Positions 1-10,005 of a stretch of 64,000 nucleotides of DNA are shown in pieces. Under the pieces are notes generated by a model. The model was given only the letters and a program-made list of their open reading frames with translations. It did not search any database and had not been told where the DNA came from. The translations under genes were made by a program, and so were the position numbers. Every line of letters begins with the position of its first letter. Position 1 is the stretch's first letter. The stretch comes from an uncultured Marinomonas sp. (GTDB lineage Bacteria > Pseudomonadota > Gammaproteobacteria > Pseudomonadales > Marinomonadaceae). Location of the stretch: assembly GCA_938009755.1 (NCBI GenBank), contig CALLIL010000009.1:62001-126000 (forward strand), written 5' to 3'.

Positions 1-1160
1 ACAATCGCACAAACGGTTTGACCATATAGCGTGATATCAGGGTTGCCACCAACGTTTGGCGTTCCGCCAGCAAAGACACCAACAAGAATAACCGCAATAA
101 AGCCTGTTATGCCGTGTACGCCAACTGCACCAACAGCGTCATCAATACCCATTTTTTCAAGGAATTTAGCAGAACCAACCGCAACGAAGCTCATGCAGAT
201 TGCGATGATGAACGCTAAGCCTGGATCGTATAGATCTAAACCAGCGGCAACAGAAATGATACCAACAAGGCCACCAGACATCGTCCAGAAAGGGTCGCGA
301 GTAGCAATGTAACAACCGATTACACCACCTGCGAAGCCCATTAAGGTATTGAAAGCAAAAGCAGATAAGTTCGTTGGTGTGTTGTAAATCGTTGTCCAGC
401 CAGTATCGCCACCATTAAAGATAATACAACCGCCTAGGAAGCCGAAGAAACCGAAGATGATCATCATCAAGCCGATCAATGTCATCGGCAGGTTGTGAGC
501 TTTAATTTGCTGAGCCACACCGTTGACGTATTTACCAACACGAGGTCCTAAGTTGATCAACACACCTAGCGTGAAGAAACCTGCAATCGCGTGAACCACA
601 CCAGACGCACCAACATCGTGGTAGCCGAACTTAGTCAGCATCCAGCCGTCTGGGTGCCAGCCCCAAGCGCCCGCAAGAATCCATATAGCACTACCTAGAA
701 GGATAGCAAGGATCAAAAATGCACTTACACGGATACGCTCGATGACCGCACCAGAAAGAATGGAACCTGTAGTCGCACCAAATAAAGCGAAGGCTGCCCA
801 GAAAATACCGGAACCCATGTCTTGAACATCTGGGCCCATACTTGTGGACCAAGGTAATGCACCGGATGCTTCAGCAGGAATAATGCCTGCAGGGAAAGCG
901 TTGTAAATCCACCAGCCGAACAAGTAGAAGGTTGGAATGATGACGGCGAGTGCAAGGATATTTTTTACACCTGCTGCCAATGCGTTTTTACTACGGGATG
1001 CACCCATTTCGTATGCCAAGAAGCCTGCGTGAATCATCACCATGATGGCTGTACACCACCAATAAAAGACTTCTACGTTCATCGCTTGATGCATGTTGAA
1101 TACCGCCTGCTGCGCATCGAGTGCAGCTTGGAGGGACTCAAGCGTCGTTTCTGTCGCCAT
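1..1160 (-). CDS. amt: Ammonium transporter (Amt family), C-terminus cut off by the window edge
   Basis: Reverse-strand reading from CAT at 1158-1160 gives MATETTLESLQAALDAQQAVFNMHQAMNVEVFYWWCTAIMVMIHAGFLAYEMGASRSKN...GWHPDGWMLTKFGYHDVGASGVVHAIAGF, typical Amt sequence. Confidence 0.93.
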   Translation of the reverse strand, partial: MATETTLESLQAALDAQQAVFNMHQAMNVEVFYWWCTAIMVMIHAGFLAYEMGASRSKNALAAGVKNILALAVIIPTFYLFGWWIYNAFPAGIIPAEASGALPWSTSMGPDVQDMGSGIFWAAFALFGATTGSILSGAVIERIRVSAFLILAILLGSAIWILAGAWGWHPDGWMLTKFGYHDVGASGVVHAIAGFFTLGVLINLGPRVGKYVNGVAQQIKAHNLPMTLIGLMMIIFGFFGFLGGCIIFNGGDTGWTTIYNTPTNLSAFAFNTLMGFAGGVIGCYIATRDPFWTMSGGLVGIISVAAGLDLYDPGLAFIIAICMSFVAVGSAKFLEKMGIDDAVGAVGVHGITGFIAVILVGVFAGGTPNVGGNPDITLYGQTVCAI

Positions 1161-1403
1161 AATATTGTTCCTTATTGTGGGATAAGTTAAACAAAGAGAT
1201 CATTGATCTGTTGGTTCTTATTACCGCTTATTGCTAAGTGGCTTGTTCTCAGTTCAGCATCTTTGTGCTGTTTTCTGATTCTTTCGATTTTCAATCCTGA
1301 TTGATCCAATGATTGAAAATATTATTCTCCTGAATTTTTTAATCCTGATGGTAAAGAATAATTGCAAATAGTGTGCCTACTCTTTGCAATTTTCTGACAT
1401 TGG

Positions 1404-2294
1404 CTAGTTCGTTAAGAAATTACGTGACTCCACTTCTTCATTCAGTATTAAGTCATTATCTGAGCGATCTTTTAGGTTCACGCCAGACAGTTTTAGTGTG
1501 CGAGCTTCGTTTAATAAGTAAAACGCCTTACGCGCGGCTTCTTGGTATACAAGCCCTGCAGGGCGGACATTTGAGATGCAATTTCGTGAGGCGTCTGTAA
1601 GGCCGACTTTGCCTTCCCAAGTGAGGTAAAGTCCCAAACTGTCGGGTGAGCTTAACCCTGGGCGTTCACCTATTAATACCAATACGCATTTGGCGTTTAG
1701 GCGCTGGCATATATCATCACCAATGGCCACTCGACCTTGTTGTACGATACAAATTGGTGCGATATTCCAGTGCTCTTGTGCATGTTTGGAAGTTGTATTG
1801 TTTGGATTTAAGTAAGTGGATAAAGCCGCAAGGAAAGGAACGGTGTTTTGCTCAATGGCCAATGAAGACAATCCATCAACCACAGCAATCGCCAAATCGT
1901 ATTGCGCTAGGTGAGGGTTCTCTGCTGTGTGTTTATCCAAAATACGTCCAGATTCGTCATCCAGTCGGCGACCATAATCTGGGCGCTGTAAATAAGTTGC
2001 GCGGTCCGTCGCGCGACTGTGCAAAATTAGGGGTGCGCAGTCGGGAGCCCAATCCTGCTCCGTAAGGGCCTTTGCAAGCTGGTGAGTGTCTAGTTGAGTA
2101 TGTACAGCGTCGATGGCTTGAGCGTGCGCCAATTGAAAGGCGAGTAAGTGTTTAGTTGGCACACTGACACCAGATCGCCCTAAACCAACTCTTGCGTCTG
2201 TGAAAGCATTGAGTGTTTGCCATGGGTTTTCGATCACCGCTTCTTCATTTGCACTTGCGTTTATATCAAGTGTTTTTGTCTTTTTTGTGCTCAT
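1404..2294 (-). CDS. eutC: Ethanolamine ammonia-lyase small subunit
   Basis: EutC-like protein (GLGRSGVSVPTKHLLAFQLAHAQAIDAV...LIGERPGLSSPDSLGLYLTW). Start taken at ATG 2294, overlapping the eutB stop; the longer ORF-track version reads into eutB out of frame. Confidence 0.93.
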   Translation of the reverse strand: MSTKKTKTLDINASANEEAVIENPWQTLNAFTDARVGLGRSGVSVPTKHLLAFQLAHAQAIDAVHTQLDTHQLAKALTEQDWAPDCAPLILHSRATDRATYLQRPDYGRRLDDESGRILDKHTAENPHLAQYDLAIAVVDGLSSLAIEQNTVPFLAALSTYLNPNNTTSKHAQEHWNIAPICIVQQGRVAIGDDICQRLNAKCVLVLIGERPGLSSPDSLGLYLTWEGKVGLTDASRNCISNVRPAGLVYQEAARKAFYLLNEARTLKLSGVNLKDRSDNDLILNEEVESRNFLTN

Positions 2295-3712
2295 GAACGG
2301 CCTCCAATCATGCGGTTTAACGATTGTTGGAAGGCATCTGGTAATTGGTTGTTCAAGGTGAATTGCTCGTTGTTCTTGAAAATTTCCATTTTCGCGAGCC
2401 AAGCGTCGAATTCGGGCGCAGGTTTCAGCCCTAAAGCACGACGAGCGTACAAGGCGTCGTGAAAGGAAGTAGTCTGATAATTCAGCATAATATCGTCGGA
2501 GCCAGGAATGCCCATAATAAAAGTACAACCAGCCACGCCTAGCAGCGTCAATAAGTTGTCCATATCGTTTTGATCGGCTTCTGCGTGATTGGTGTAACAC
2601 ACATCGCAACCCATAGGTAAACCAAGTAATTTTCCACAGAAGTGATCTTCTAAACCCGCGCGGGTGATTTCTTTGCCGTCGTACAAATACTCTGGGCCGA
2701 TAAAGCCGACAACGGTATTTACTAAGAGTGGATTGAATTTTCGAGCAACCGCGTACGCTCTTGTTTCACAGGTTTGTTGGTCTAAGCCGTGATGCGCATT
2801 GGCCGAAAGCGAGCTGCCTTGGCCAGTCTCAAAGTACATGACGTTATTGCCGACCGTGCCACGATTTAATGACAGAGCAGCGTCTTGGGCTTCGGCGAGA
2901 TTGGCAAGGTTGAAACCAAAGCTGTCGTTAGTGGCTTGAGTACCGCCGATGGATTGAAACACCAAGTCCACGGGCGCGCCTTGGTCAATGCATTCAATGG
3001 TGTTGGTAACGTGAGTTAATACACAGGACTGCGTCGGAATCTCATAATGTTGGATGACTTCGTCCATCATTTTGATCAGTCGAGAGGCTTGCTGTACGTT
3101 GTCGGTGGCTGGGTTGATGCCAATCACCGCATCGCCATTGGCGTACAATAAACCATCTAGCATACTGGCGGCGATGCCGGTTAAATCGTCCGTTGGGTGA
3201 TTAGGTTGTAAGCGCGTGGATAAATGCCCCGGCAAACCAATGGTATTTCGAAAAGCGGTTTTCACATGGCATTTTTTCGCGACCAAAATGAGATCTTGGT
3301 TACGCATGATTTTACTCACCGCAGCGGCCATTTCTGGTGTGATGCCTTGGCGAATGCGAGTCAAAACTTCTGGTGTTGCCAAATCACTTAATAGCCAGTC
3401 ACGAAAGCCGCCAACCGTCAGGTGAGAAATCGGCGCGAACGCCTGTTTGTCATGGTCGTCTATGATGAGACGAGTGATTTCATCGTCTTCATAAGGAATC
3501 AGTAATTGTTCGAGAAAGATGGTGAGCGGCAAATCCGCTAATGTCATCTGTGCAATGACTCGTTCTTCTGCACTCTCAGCCGCCACGCCTGCCAATCGGT
3601 CTCCAGAACGTGCTGGTGTGGCTTTTGCCATTAGATCAGCAAGATCTACAAAGCCAAAGGTGCGTTCTCCCACAGTGTGATGGAATTGAAAAGAGGAATG
3701 TGGGTTGCTCAT
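2291..3712 (-). CDS. eutB: Ethanolamine ammonia-lyase large subunit
   Basis: 473 aa EutB-like protein; 4-nt overlap with eutC. Confidence 0.95.
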   Translation of the reverse strand: MSNPHSSFQFHHTVGERTFGFVDLADLMAKATPARSGDRLAGVAAESAEERVIAQMTLADLPLTIFLEQLLIPYEDDEITRLIIDDHDKQAFAPISHLTVGGFRDWLLSDLATPEVLTRIRQGITPEMAAAVSKIMRNQDLILVAKKCHVKTAFRNTIGLPGHLSTRLQPNHPTDDLTGIAASMLDGLLYANGDAVIGINPATDNVQQASRLIKMMDEVIQHYEIPTQSCVLTHVTNTIECIDQGAPVDLVFQSIGGTQATNDSFGFNLANLAEAQDAALSLNRGTVGNNVMYFETGQGSSLSANAHHGLDQQTCETRAYAVARKFNPLLVNTVVGFIGPEYLYDGKEITRAGLEDHFCGKLLGLPMGCDVCYTNHAEADQNDMDNLLTLLGVAGCTFIMGIPGSDDIMLNYQTTSFHDALYARRALGLKPAPEFDAWLAKMEIFKNNEQFTLNNQLPDAFQQSLNRMIGGRS

Positions 3713-3890
3713 ATAGAACTCGCGTTTTATCGAAAGATTAAGGCATAAGTTTTGCTGTTATTTACATTACTTAACTTTTCAAAGAGCTGTTATCGAATAA
3801 TGGCAAAACTATAAAAATTATATTTATCAAAAGGTTAGGTTTTATTTTTATTGTTTCTAATCAGAATGGGCAAAATAAATAGGGTTTGAA

Positions 3891-4850
3891 ATGCTGAATT
3901 CTACGGTAGATGCACCAAAAGGAAGCGTGAAACCTCGTATTTCAGAAGCGTACGATGCAGATTTACACGCTGGGAACCTGACGGATTGGCAGCAGGAATA
4001 CGACCAAATAAGCCGTGGTGCTTTTTATGGTCGTATTACGGAGTTAGCCTTTGAAGGCTTACAGGTATTTTGTGAGTATACTAGTCAAGCGTTGCAGCAA
4101 AAATGCGTTGTATGGCCCGATTCTGTTTGGCTTGGCATTCCCTTAGAAAACCAAAAAGAAAGCCGAATAAATGGCTTAACCATTCAATCTGATAGCGTGA
4201 TGTGTCGAATGGGAAGCTGTGATTTCCAATTATCAACCCCAGAAGAGTACGATTTATATGGTTTGGTAATAGACCAAAACATGTTGATGAAATTAGCAAA
4301 TATCCATGGCGTTGAGCTGAATTGGCGAGAGTTATCAGAGCATGGTCGATTAAGCATACCAGACAAAACTTTAGCAAAAGTACGTTTTCTCTTGGGGCGA
4401 TTATTGAGTGCCCAACACATGCAAACCCCGCCGCGATTACAGCAAGACATTGTCATGATGGCGTTGCTGGAAGTATTAAAAGAAGAAACGCCAAAACCGG
4501 CCCAAAAACAGAGTTATTATCACCGCAAAGCTGTAGTGGATTGCGCTTGTCAGTTTCTTGACGCCAATTTAGATCAAGCGGTTACTGTGACGCAGTTATG
4601 TGAAATCACCAATGTCAGTCGCCGTACCTTGCAATACAGCTTTGAAAGCATTCTTGGCGTCAGCCCAATTCAATATCTTCGTATGACTCGTTTGAACGGC
4701 GTTCGTCGTACCTTGATTCAATTTGACCAGAGCCAATCCATCAGTGAAATTGCCTCTCAATGGGGGTTTTGGCATCTCAGCCAGTTTGCCAAAGATTACA
4801 AACAGCTTTTCGGAGAAAAACCTTCTCAAACATTAGAGAGGAGACGCTAA
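3891..4850 (+). CDS. AraC-family transcriptional regulator, probably EutR-like
   Basis: C-terminal AraC HTH (VTVTQLCEITNVSRRTLQYSFESILGVSPIQYLRMTRLNGVRRTL); divergent from eutBC. Confidence 0.85.
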   Translation: MLNSTVDAPKGSVKPRISEAYDADLHAGNLTDWQQEYDQISRGAFYGRITELAFEGLQVFCEYTSQALQQKCVVWPDSVWLGIPLENQKESRINGLTIQSDSVMCRMGSCDFQLSTPEEYDLYGLVIDQNMLMKLANIHGVELNWRELSEHGRLSIPDKTLAKVRFLLGRLLSAQHMQTPPRLQQDIVMMALLEVLKEETPKPAQKQSYYHRKAVVDCACQFLDANLDQAVTVTQLCEITNVSRRTLQYSFESILGVSPIQYLRMTRLNGVRRTLIQFDQSQSISEIASQWGFWHLSQFAKDYKQLFGEKPSQTLERRR

Positions 4851-4854
4851 TACA

Positions 4855-5358
4855 ATGGAGAGAATGCAGATTCGGCCGTCTGTGATCGACGATTTGCCGT
4901 CACTTACGGACATGTATAACCATTATATTTTGCATACTGCGATTACTTTTGATATTGAGCCTTATACCGTTGAAGGCCGAAAAGTCTGGTATTCACAATT
5001 CGCGGATACGGGTCGACATCAATTGCTGGTGGCGGAACTTAATAATGAAGTGATCGGTTTTGCTTGCAGTGCGCCATTTAAGCCAAAGCAAGCGTATGAA
5101 ACTTCTGTCGAAGTGAGCATTTACTTGACGCCCGACAGACAAGGTCAAGGCGTAGGAAAACGTTTGTATGAGGCATTGTTTGACGCGCTGGCGAAAGAAG
5201 ACGTACATCGAGCGTATGCAGGCATTTCATTACCCAATGCCCCTTCACGAACGATCCATCAAAAGTTTGGTTTTAAATCGGTTGGTATTTATCGTGAAGT
5301 AGGGCGTAAGTTCGGTAAATATTGGGATATTGAACAGTTTGAAAAAGCCATTGGGTAA
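4855..5358 (+). CDS. GNAT N-acetyltransferase, phosphinothricin acetyltransferase-like
   Basis: MQIRPSVIDDLPSLTDMYNHYILHTAITFDIEP... PDRQGQGVGKRLYEAL. Confidence 0.85.
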   Translation: MERMQIRPSVIDDLPSLTDMYNHYILHTAITFDIEPYTVEGRKVWYSQFADTGRHQLLVAELNNEVIGFACSAPFKPKQAYETSVEVSIYLTPDRQGQGVGKRLYEALFDALAKEDVHRAYAGISLPNAPSRTIHQKFGFKSVGIYREVGRKFGKYWDIEQFEKAIG

Positions 5359-5506
5359 TTTAGCAGATTTATATCTCACTGAATAAGTGGTATGAGTCTA
5401 CTGCACTTAAAGTGCGGTAAATTGATATCGCTTAACTTAGGTTAATTCCTTTCTTCGTTTGCCTCTATATTCTTTGCTCCTATTGGTTATATCAAAGGAG
5501 CAAAGC

Positions 5507-6361
5507 ATGTCATTACCATTAAGTTTACAACGCTATATTTCAGATCTTGGCTTGGCCATTCCCGTACCATTAGACATGGGGTTTGTAGAGTCACTGCAAG
5601 CGACACATATTGCCCGATACAGTTTTAACAGCTTGGCTGTGGTGATGGGAGAAGATATCTCTTTGAACCTAGAAGATATCAGTCAGAAAATCGTGAAACG
5701 TGGTTTGGGTGGTTATTGTTTTGAACATAATAAGCTTACCTTTGAGCTTCTAAAAGCCTTGGGATATGACGTTAAATTGGTGATGGCTCGTGTGCTTAAA
5801 AATCAAGAGCAAGAGGTTCCTAGAACACATCGCTTTACTTTATTGAATCATGAAGGTCGCCTGTATTTGGTGGATACAGGGTTTGGTGGCGATTGTCCGA
5901 TTACGCCTTTGTTGCTGCAACCAGATGTGCTGCAAAAGTCAGGTAATGATGTGTACCGCATTGTGGCTAAGCCGGAGGGAGAGTACGACTTACAGATTTT
6001 GAAGCAAGGCGATTATTACACTATGTATCGTTTTGACTTGGCGGTTTATACCGATGCAGATTGTTTAGCGGGTAACTTCTATTCTCACCGATATCCAATG
6101 GCTGGCTTTGTTAATAATTTAATGGTTGGCTTAAAAGACGCGTCGCGTACGATCTTTTTGATAAACCATGAGTTAATGGAAAGGCAGCAAGGAAACCTGA
6201 AAAAGCAGGTCTTATCTTCGCCTAACGATTTATACCAAGTGTTAACCAACACATTTGGGTTGGATATTGAATGGGTGATTGCTGAGCATTTGTTTGATCG
6301 CTTTTTGGCGAATAACTTGGGACTATTAAACAAGGAAGATCAGTCTGAGGCCGTGTTATGA
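5507..6361 (+). CDS. Arylamine N-acetyltransferase
   Basis: RGLGGYCFEHN active-site Cys motif, THRFTLL and VDTGFGGDCPITPL; start at ATG 5507 after AAAGGAG. Confidence 0.88.
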   Translation: MSLPLSLQRYISDLGLAIPVPLDMGFVESLQATHIARYSFNSLAVVMGEDISLNLEDISQKIVKRGLGGYCFEHNKLTFELLKALGYDVKLVMARVLKNQEQEVPRTHRFTLLNHEGRLYLVDTGFGGDCPITPLLLQPDVLQKSGNDVYRIVAKPEGEYDLQILKQGDYYTMYRFDLAVYTDADCLAGNFYSHRYPMAGFVNNLMVGLKDASRTIFLINHELMERQQGNLKKQVLSSPNDLYQVLTNTFGLDIEWVIAEHLFDRFLANNLGLLNKEDQSEAVL

Positions 6362-7266
6362 ACCACACTATCACCTTGTTGGCTTGGGCTTGGTTGATGG
6401 CTTCCTCCTTTATTGTGTCTGGCCTTATTGTGGATTACGCGAGTCCAATTGCCACCTCGACGTTTCGCTTCTTTTTGGCGTGCCTGATTATGTTTTGCGT
6501 TCTTGTCGTAAGGTGGCGTAAGAAAGGGCTTAAGGTTCGCGATCAGTTTAAGGCGCTGTTTGTTTGTCGCAGCCGAGTTTTCCATTATGTGATTATCAGT
6601 GGCGCTTTGGTTGGCTTTTTTATCGGGCTATTTGCCGCATTGCAATCGACTACACCACTGAATACGTCTGTACTTTACACTTTGGTGCCTTTGATCGGCG
6701 TTTTTATCGCCAGAGTATGGTTGCATGAAATCTCGCCGTGGCTACGTATTTTGGGATTTGTCATAGGTTCCTGTGGCGCTATCTTGGTGTTGTTTTCGAC
6801 ACAAGCTGTTGGTGATTTTACGTGGCATTCAGGCGACCTTATTTTTATTGGTGCTTGTGTTCTATTGGCCTTGCATGTTGTGTCTGTACAGAAATGGGGA
6901 CGATCTCTAGAGGCTTTGTCAGGCGCTTTTATGATGATGCTTTTTGGCTGTATTTGGTTGTTGCCGATTGCTTTATTCTGGGGAGACTTAGAGAAGGTGC
7001 AATGGCAAACAAGTGGCTTTTGGTTTTACGGATTATATTTAACGGTATTTACGACGTTATTTACCTTCGTGCTACAACAGCGTTTGGTGGTTGCGGTAGG
7101 CGCAAGTCGATTATTGGCTTTTTCTTATACAATACCGGTTTGGGTGGCGCTTTTTGTTTCTGTCGCTAACGCTCGTGTATTCAGCTTGTTTAATTGGGGC
7201 TTTCTTGCTGGGTTGTTGTGTTTGGGCGTGGCCTTGTTTTTAATTGATAGAAAACAATCAGAGTGA
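6358..7266 (+). CDS. DMT/EamA-family transporter
   Basis: Multi-TM EamA-like protein; overlaps the preceding gene by 4 nt. Confidence 0.83.
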   Translation: MNHTITLLAWAWLMASSFIVSGLIVDYASPIATSTFRFFLACLIMFCVLVVRWRKKGLKVRDQFKALFVCRSRVFHYVIISGALVGFFIGLFAALQSTTPLNTSVLYTLVPLIGVFIARVWLHEISPWLRILGFVIGSCGAILVLFSTQAVGDFTWHSGDLIFIGACVLLALHVVSVQKWGRSLEALSGAFMMMLFGCIWLLPIALFWGDLEKVQWQTSGFWFYGLYLTVFTTLFTFVLQQRLVVAVGASRLLAFSYTIPVWVALFVSVANARVFSLFNWGFLAGLLCLGVALFLIDRKQSE

Positions 7267-7275
7267 AGTGACGTT

Positions 7276-7863
7276 ATGGAGCAAACCCAATTAACAAATA
7301 GTTTGCAGACCTATTTTAATCGACTAGGGCATGATATTGATCTATCGATTCTTACTCTGCCCGTAGAGGTCCATTCCTTATCTAAAGGGGATTACCTTTT
7401 TCAGCAAGGCGATGTTGCGAGTAATTTCTACTTTTTATCTACTGGACTGGTTCGTTATGTCAGTGTGTCTGATGAAGGGAAAGAGTTTACCCAAAGCTTT
7501 GTTAAAGGCCCGAGTGTTATTGGTTCCACCAAATCTATGGTAACAAAATCAAAGGCATCATTTGGGATTCAAGCGTTAGAAGAGAGCATTGTTTTGTCTT
7601 ACCCTTGGACCGCGTTTTATGAGCAAATGCGAGAGGATAAAAACTTTCTGGAGTTTTACGTCAAATTATTAGAAAGGATTTTTATCAGCAAAGAAGAGCG
7701 AGAAAGTGCGTTCATGAAACACTCTGCTGAGCGTCGATATCTGGATTTTTGCGTTGCCTTCCCAGAGCTAAAAGACACTATTCAACAGCAGCAAATAGCT
7801 TCTTACATTGGCATTACACCTGTGGCGTTAAGCCGTATTCGGCAGAAGCTAAAGCTGTGTTGA
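7276..7863 (+). CDS. Crp/Fnr-family transcriptional regulator
   Basis: Cyclic-nucleotide-binding-like fold (GDYLFQQGDVASNFYFLSTGLVRYV) and C-terminal HTH (IASYIGITPVALSRIRQKL). Confidence 0.83.
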   Translation: MEQTQLTNSLQTYFNRLGHDIDLSILTLPVEVHSLSKGDYLFQQGDVASNFYFLSTGLVRYVSVSDEGKEFTQSFVKGPSVIGSTKSMVTKSKASFGIQALEESIVLSYPWTAFYEQMREDKNFLEFYVKLLERIFISKEERESAFMKHSAERRYLDFCVAFPELKDTIQQQQIASYIGITPVALSRIRQKLKLC

Positions 7864-7883
7864 TCGATGCTAGCAATTCAAGC

Positions 7884-8546
7884 TTATTCTTCCGAACTAG
7901 ACTCGCTTGCCATGATTTCTTCAAGAGCTTGTTTGAAGCTCTCTGCGGGTTGGCCGCCAGTAATCGCGTATTTGTTGTTGATGATCACGGTGGGTACCGA
8001 GTTAATGCCGTTTTGTTGCCAAAATTGCTGTTGTTTACGCACTTCTTCTGCGTAGCGGTTATCTTCTAAAACGCTTTTCGCAGCGCCCATGTCTAAGTCA
8101 ACGCTGGCTGCTAGCTTTGCCAATACTGTGTGGTCGCTTACATCTTGGTTGTGTGTGAAGTGGGCAGTAAATAGCGCCATTTTTAGCTCAGCTTGTTTGC
8201 CTTCCAATTCCGCCCAATGCAATAAGCGATGTGCATCAAAGGAGTTACGCATGCGGCTGCTTTCAGTGAAATTGAAATCAAAGTCCAGCTCTTTTCCTCG
8301 TTCTTGCATTACCGCGCGGTTTTGATCCGACTCTGCTTTTGAAATGCCATATTTCTCGGTGATGTGTTCATCGAAGTTTTGACCTTCTGCAGGCATAGAA
8401 GGGTTAAGCTCGAAAGGCTGAAAGGTAATGTCCGCAGAAACGCTTTCATTGAGCTCTGTGAGTGCCTTGTTTAAATTGCCGAGACCAACGACGCACCAAG
8501 GGCACATAATATCCGATACGAATTGAATGTCTATTGAGTCTTTCAT
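7884..8546 (-). CDS. DsbA-family (FrnE-like) oxidoreductase
   Basis: IQFVSDIMCPWCVVGLGNL CxxC motif; GINSVPTVIINNKYAITGGQP. Confidence 0.9.
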   Translation of the reverse strand: MKDSIDIQFVSDIMCPWCVVGLGNLNKALTELNESVSADITFQPFELNPSMPAEGQNFDEHITEKYGISKAESDQNRAVMQERGKELDFDFNFTESSRMRNSFDAHRLLHWAELEGKQAELKMALFTAHFTHNQDVSDHTVLAKLAASVDLDMGAAKSVLEDNRYAEEVRKQQQFWQQNGINSVPTVIINNKYAITGGQPAESFKQALEEIMASESSSEE

Positions 8547-8917
8547 GGGTTATGGCCCTGATATTAAATGGAAATATATTGTTATGGGTTAAGTCTAGGA
8601 ATAAAAGCGGTTGATCATTATTTTTATAAAATAAATTTTGAGAGTAGGAAATTTAATATTGTATTAAACCTACAATTTCTGGGTATTTTTCGGCTAATTG
8701 CCAATAAAAATGCCTCATAATATGACAAAATCGACTTTCATAGCACTGGCTTAGTGCGGCGATCATTCATAGTTTTTTCCTTTTTACTTCTAATAAATAT
8801 CATACTATGCACTTGGAAGTGTTGCTCTTAAACTGTTTTTAAGCGTTGGTAAATCGTTAAGAATTTTTATAACAAAATCGACTTACTAATAACGATAAAC
8901 ACAATTGGAACGACACT

Positions 8918-9943
8918 ATGAAATATATTGTTAAAAGTACATTTACAGTCTTTGTCTCAGCTCTGTTCTTACTGACCACCTCTTTATCTGCTACGGCAGC
9001 ACCTAAAAAACTGGATATTTTAATATCGCCTTCAGGCTCTGGTCCTTACCTTGCTTGGGCCACTATGCAAAACTACGCGAGTGACTATACCGATAAGATT
9101 GCGCCGATGGCGGTTGAAACCCCTGGTTTTACTTATAATGTTCGCTACTTAGCTTCTTCTCCACAGCTTTGGAAAAATACTATTATTGGCTCAGGGCAAG
9201 TTGTTGAGTGGGCAGCAAAAGAAGGTATATCGCCTTTCTTTCCTAAACCAATGGAAGCGGTGAAGGATTTTCGTGCTCTAGGAGTAATGAGTCGTACCAG
9301 CAATATGTTTGTGACTCTGGATCCATCTATTAAGAGTAAGGATGACTTTGTTGGTAAGCGTGTCGCTGTTGGTTTGCTGACACAAAATGAATGGGGCATG
9401 CATCAGCGCATGATGCTTGATGGTTGGGGTATAACCAAAAAATTGAAATCTTTTGATGCATTAGGCCCAGCTCAAAATATCAATGCTCTTTTAGACGGTA
9501 AGGCCGATATTGGTACGCTGACGACTCACAGTAATCGTGATTTCAGTTTCACTTTGCAAGCAGGCCCGTTTAAAACCTTAGAAAGTGCTGGTAGAGAATA
9601 TGCTTTTATCGATATTGATAAAAAAGACATCCAGTCTTATATCGACAAAACAGGTGCCCCTTTTAGCATACAAACTTTGCCTGCAAACACAGTAGCCAAT
9701 CAGCCTGAACCGGTGACGAGTTTTGGTAATTATACTTTGTTGTCTGTACACAAGAGCTTCCCTGAGGAAGACGCTTATGAGATGACAAAGCTATGGCTTA
9801 AATCTGGTATTAAATTAGGCGAATACAGCGCAATTGCCAAAATATGGGATGAAGATACCATTGCAACTATCGCTAAAATTGGGCCAGAAAACATTCACCC
9901 TGGTGCGCTTCGAGCTTATAAAGAATTTGGGCTTATAAAATAA
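8918..9943 (+). CDS. TAXI-family TRAP transporter solute-binding protein
   Basis: Signal peptide plus TAXI-like sequence (FVGKRVAVGLLTQNEWGMHQRMMLDGWGI); followed by a fused TRAP permease. Confidence 0.82.
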   Translation: MKYIVKSTFTVFVSALFLLTTSLSATAAPKKLDILISPSGSGPYLAWATMQNYASDYTDKIAPMAVETPGFTYNVRYLASSPQLWKNTIIGSGQVVEWAAKEGISPFFPKPMEAVKDFRALGVMSRTSNMFVTLDPSIKSKDDFVGKRVAVGLLTQNEWGMHQRMMLDGWGITKKLKSFDALGPAQNINALLDGKADIGTLTTHSNRDFSFTLQAGPFKTLESAGREYAFIDIDKKDIQSYIDKTGAPFSIQTLPANTVANQPEPVTSFGNYTLLSVHKSFPEEDAYEMTKLWLKSGIKLGEYSAIAKIWDEDTIATIAKIGPENIHPGALRAYKEFGLIK

Positions 9944-10005
9944 GAGGCCTTTGCACGACGAATGAGTGTGCTAATACTTTTTTAAAATAAGCTAGAGCTC
10001 TGATT

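Noticed and set aside
31-312. ORF-track plus-strand ORF at the left edge
   Set aside because: Antisense to the clearly coding ammonium transporter
1646-2065. 139-aa plus-strand ORF
   Set aside because: Antisense shadow of eutC, no recognisable family
1404-2609. 401-aa version of EutC from the ORF track
   Set aside because: The first about 105 aa read eutB out of frame; the conserved EutC start is ATG 2294
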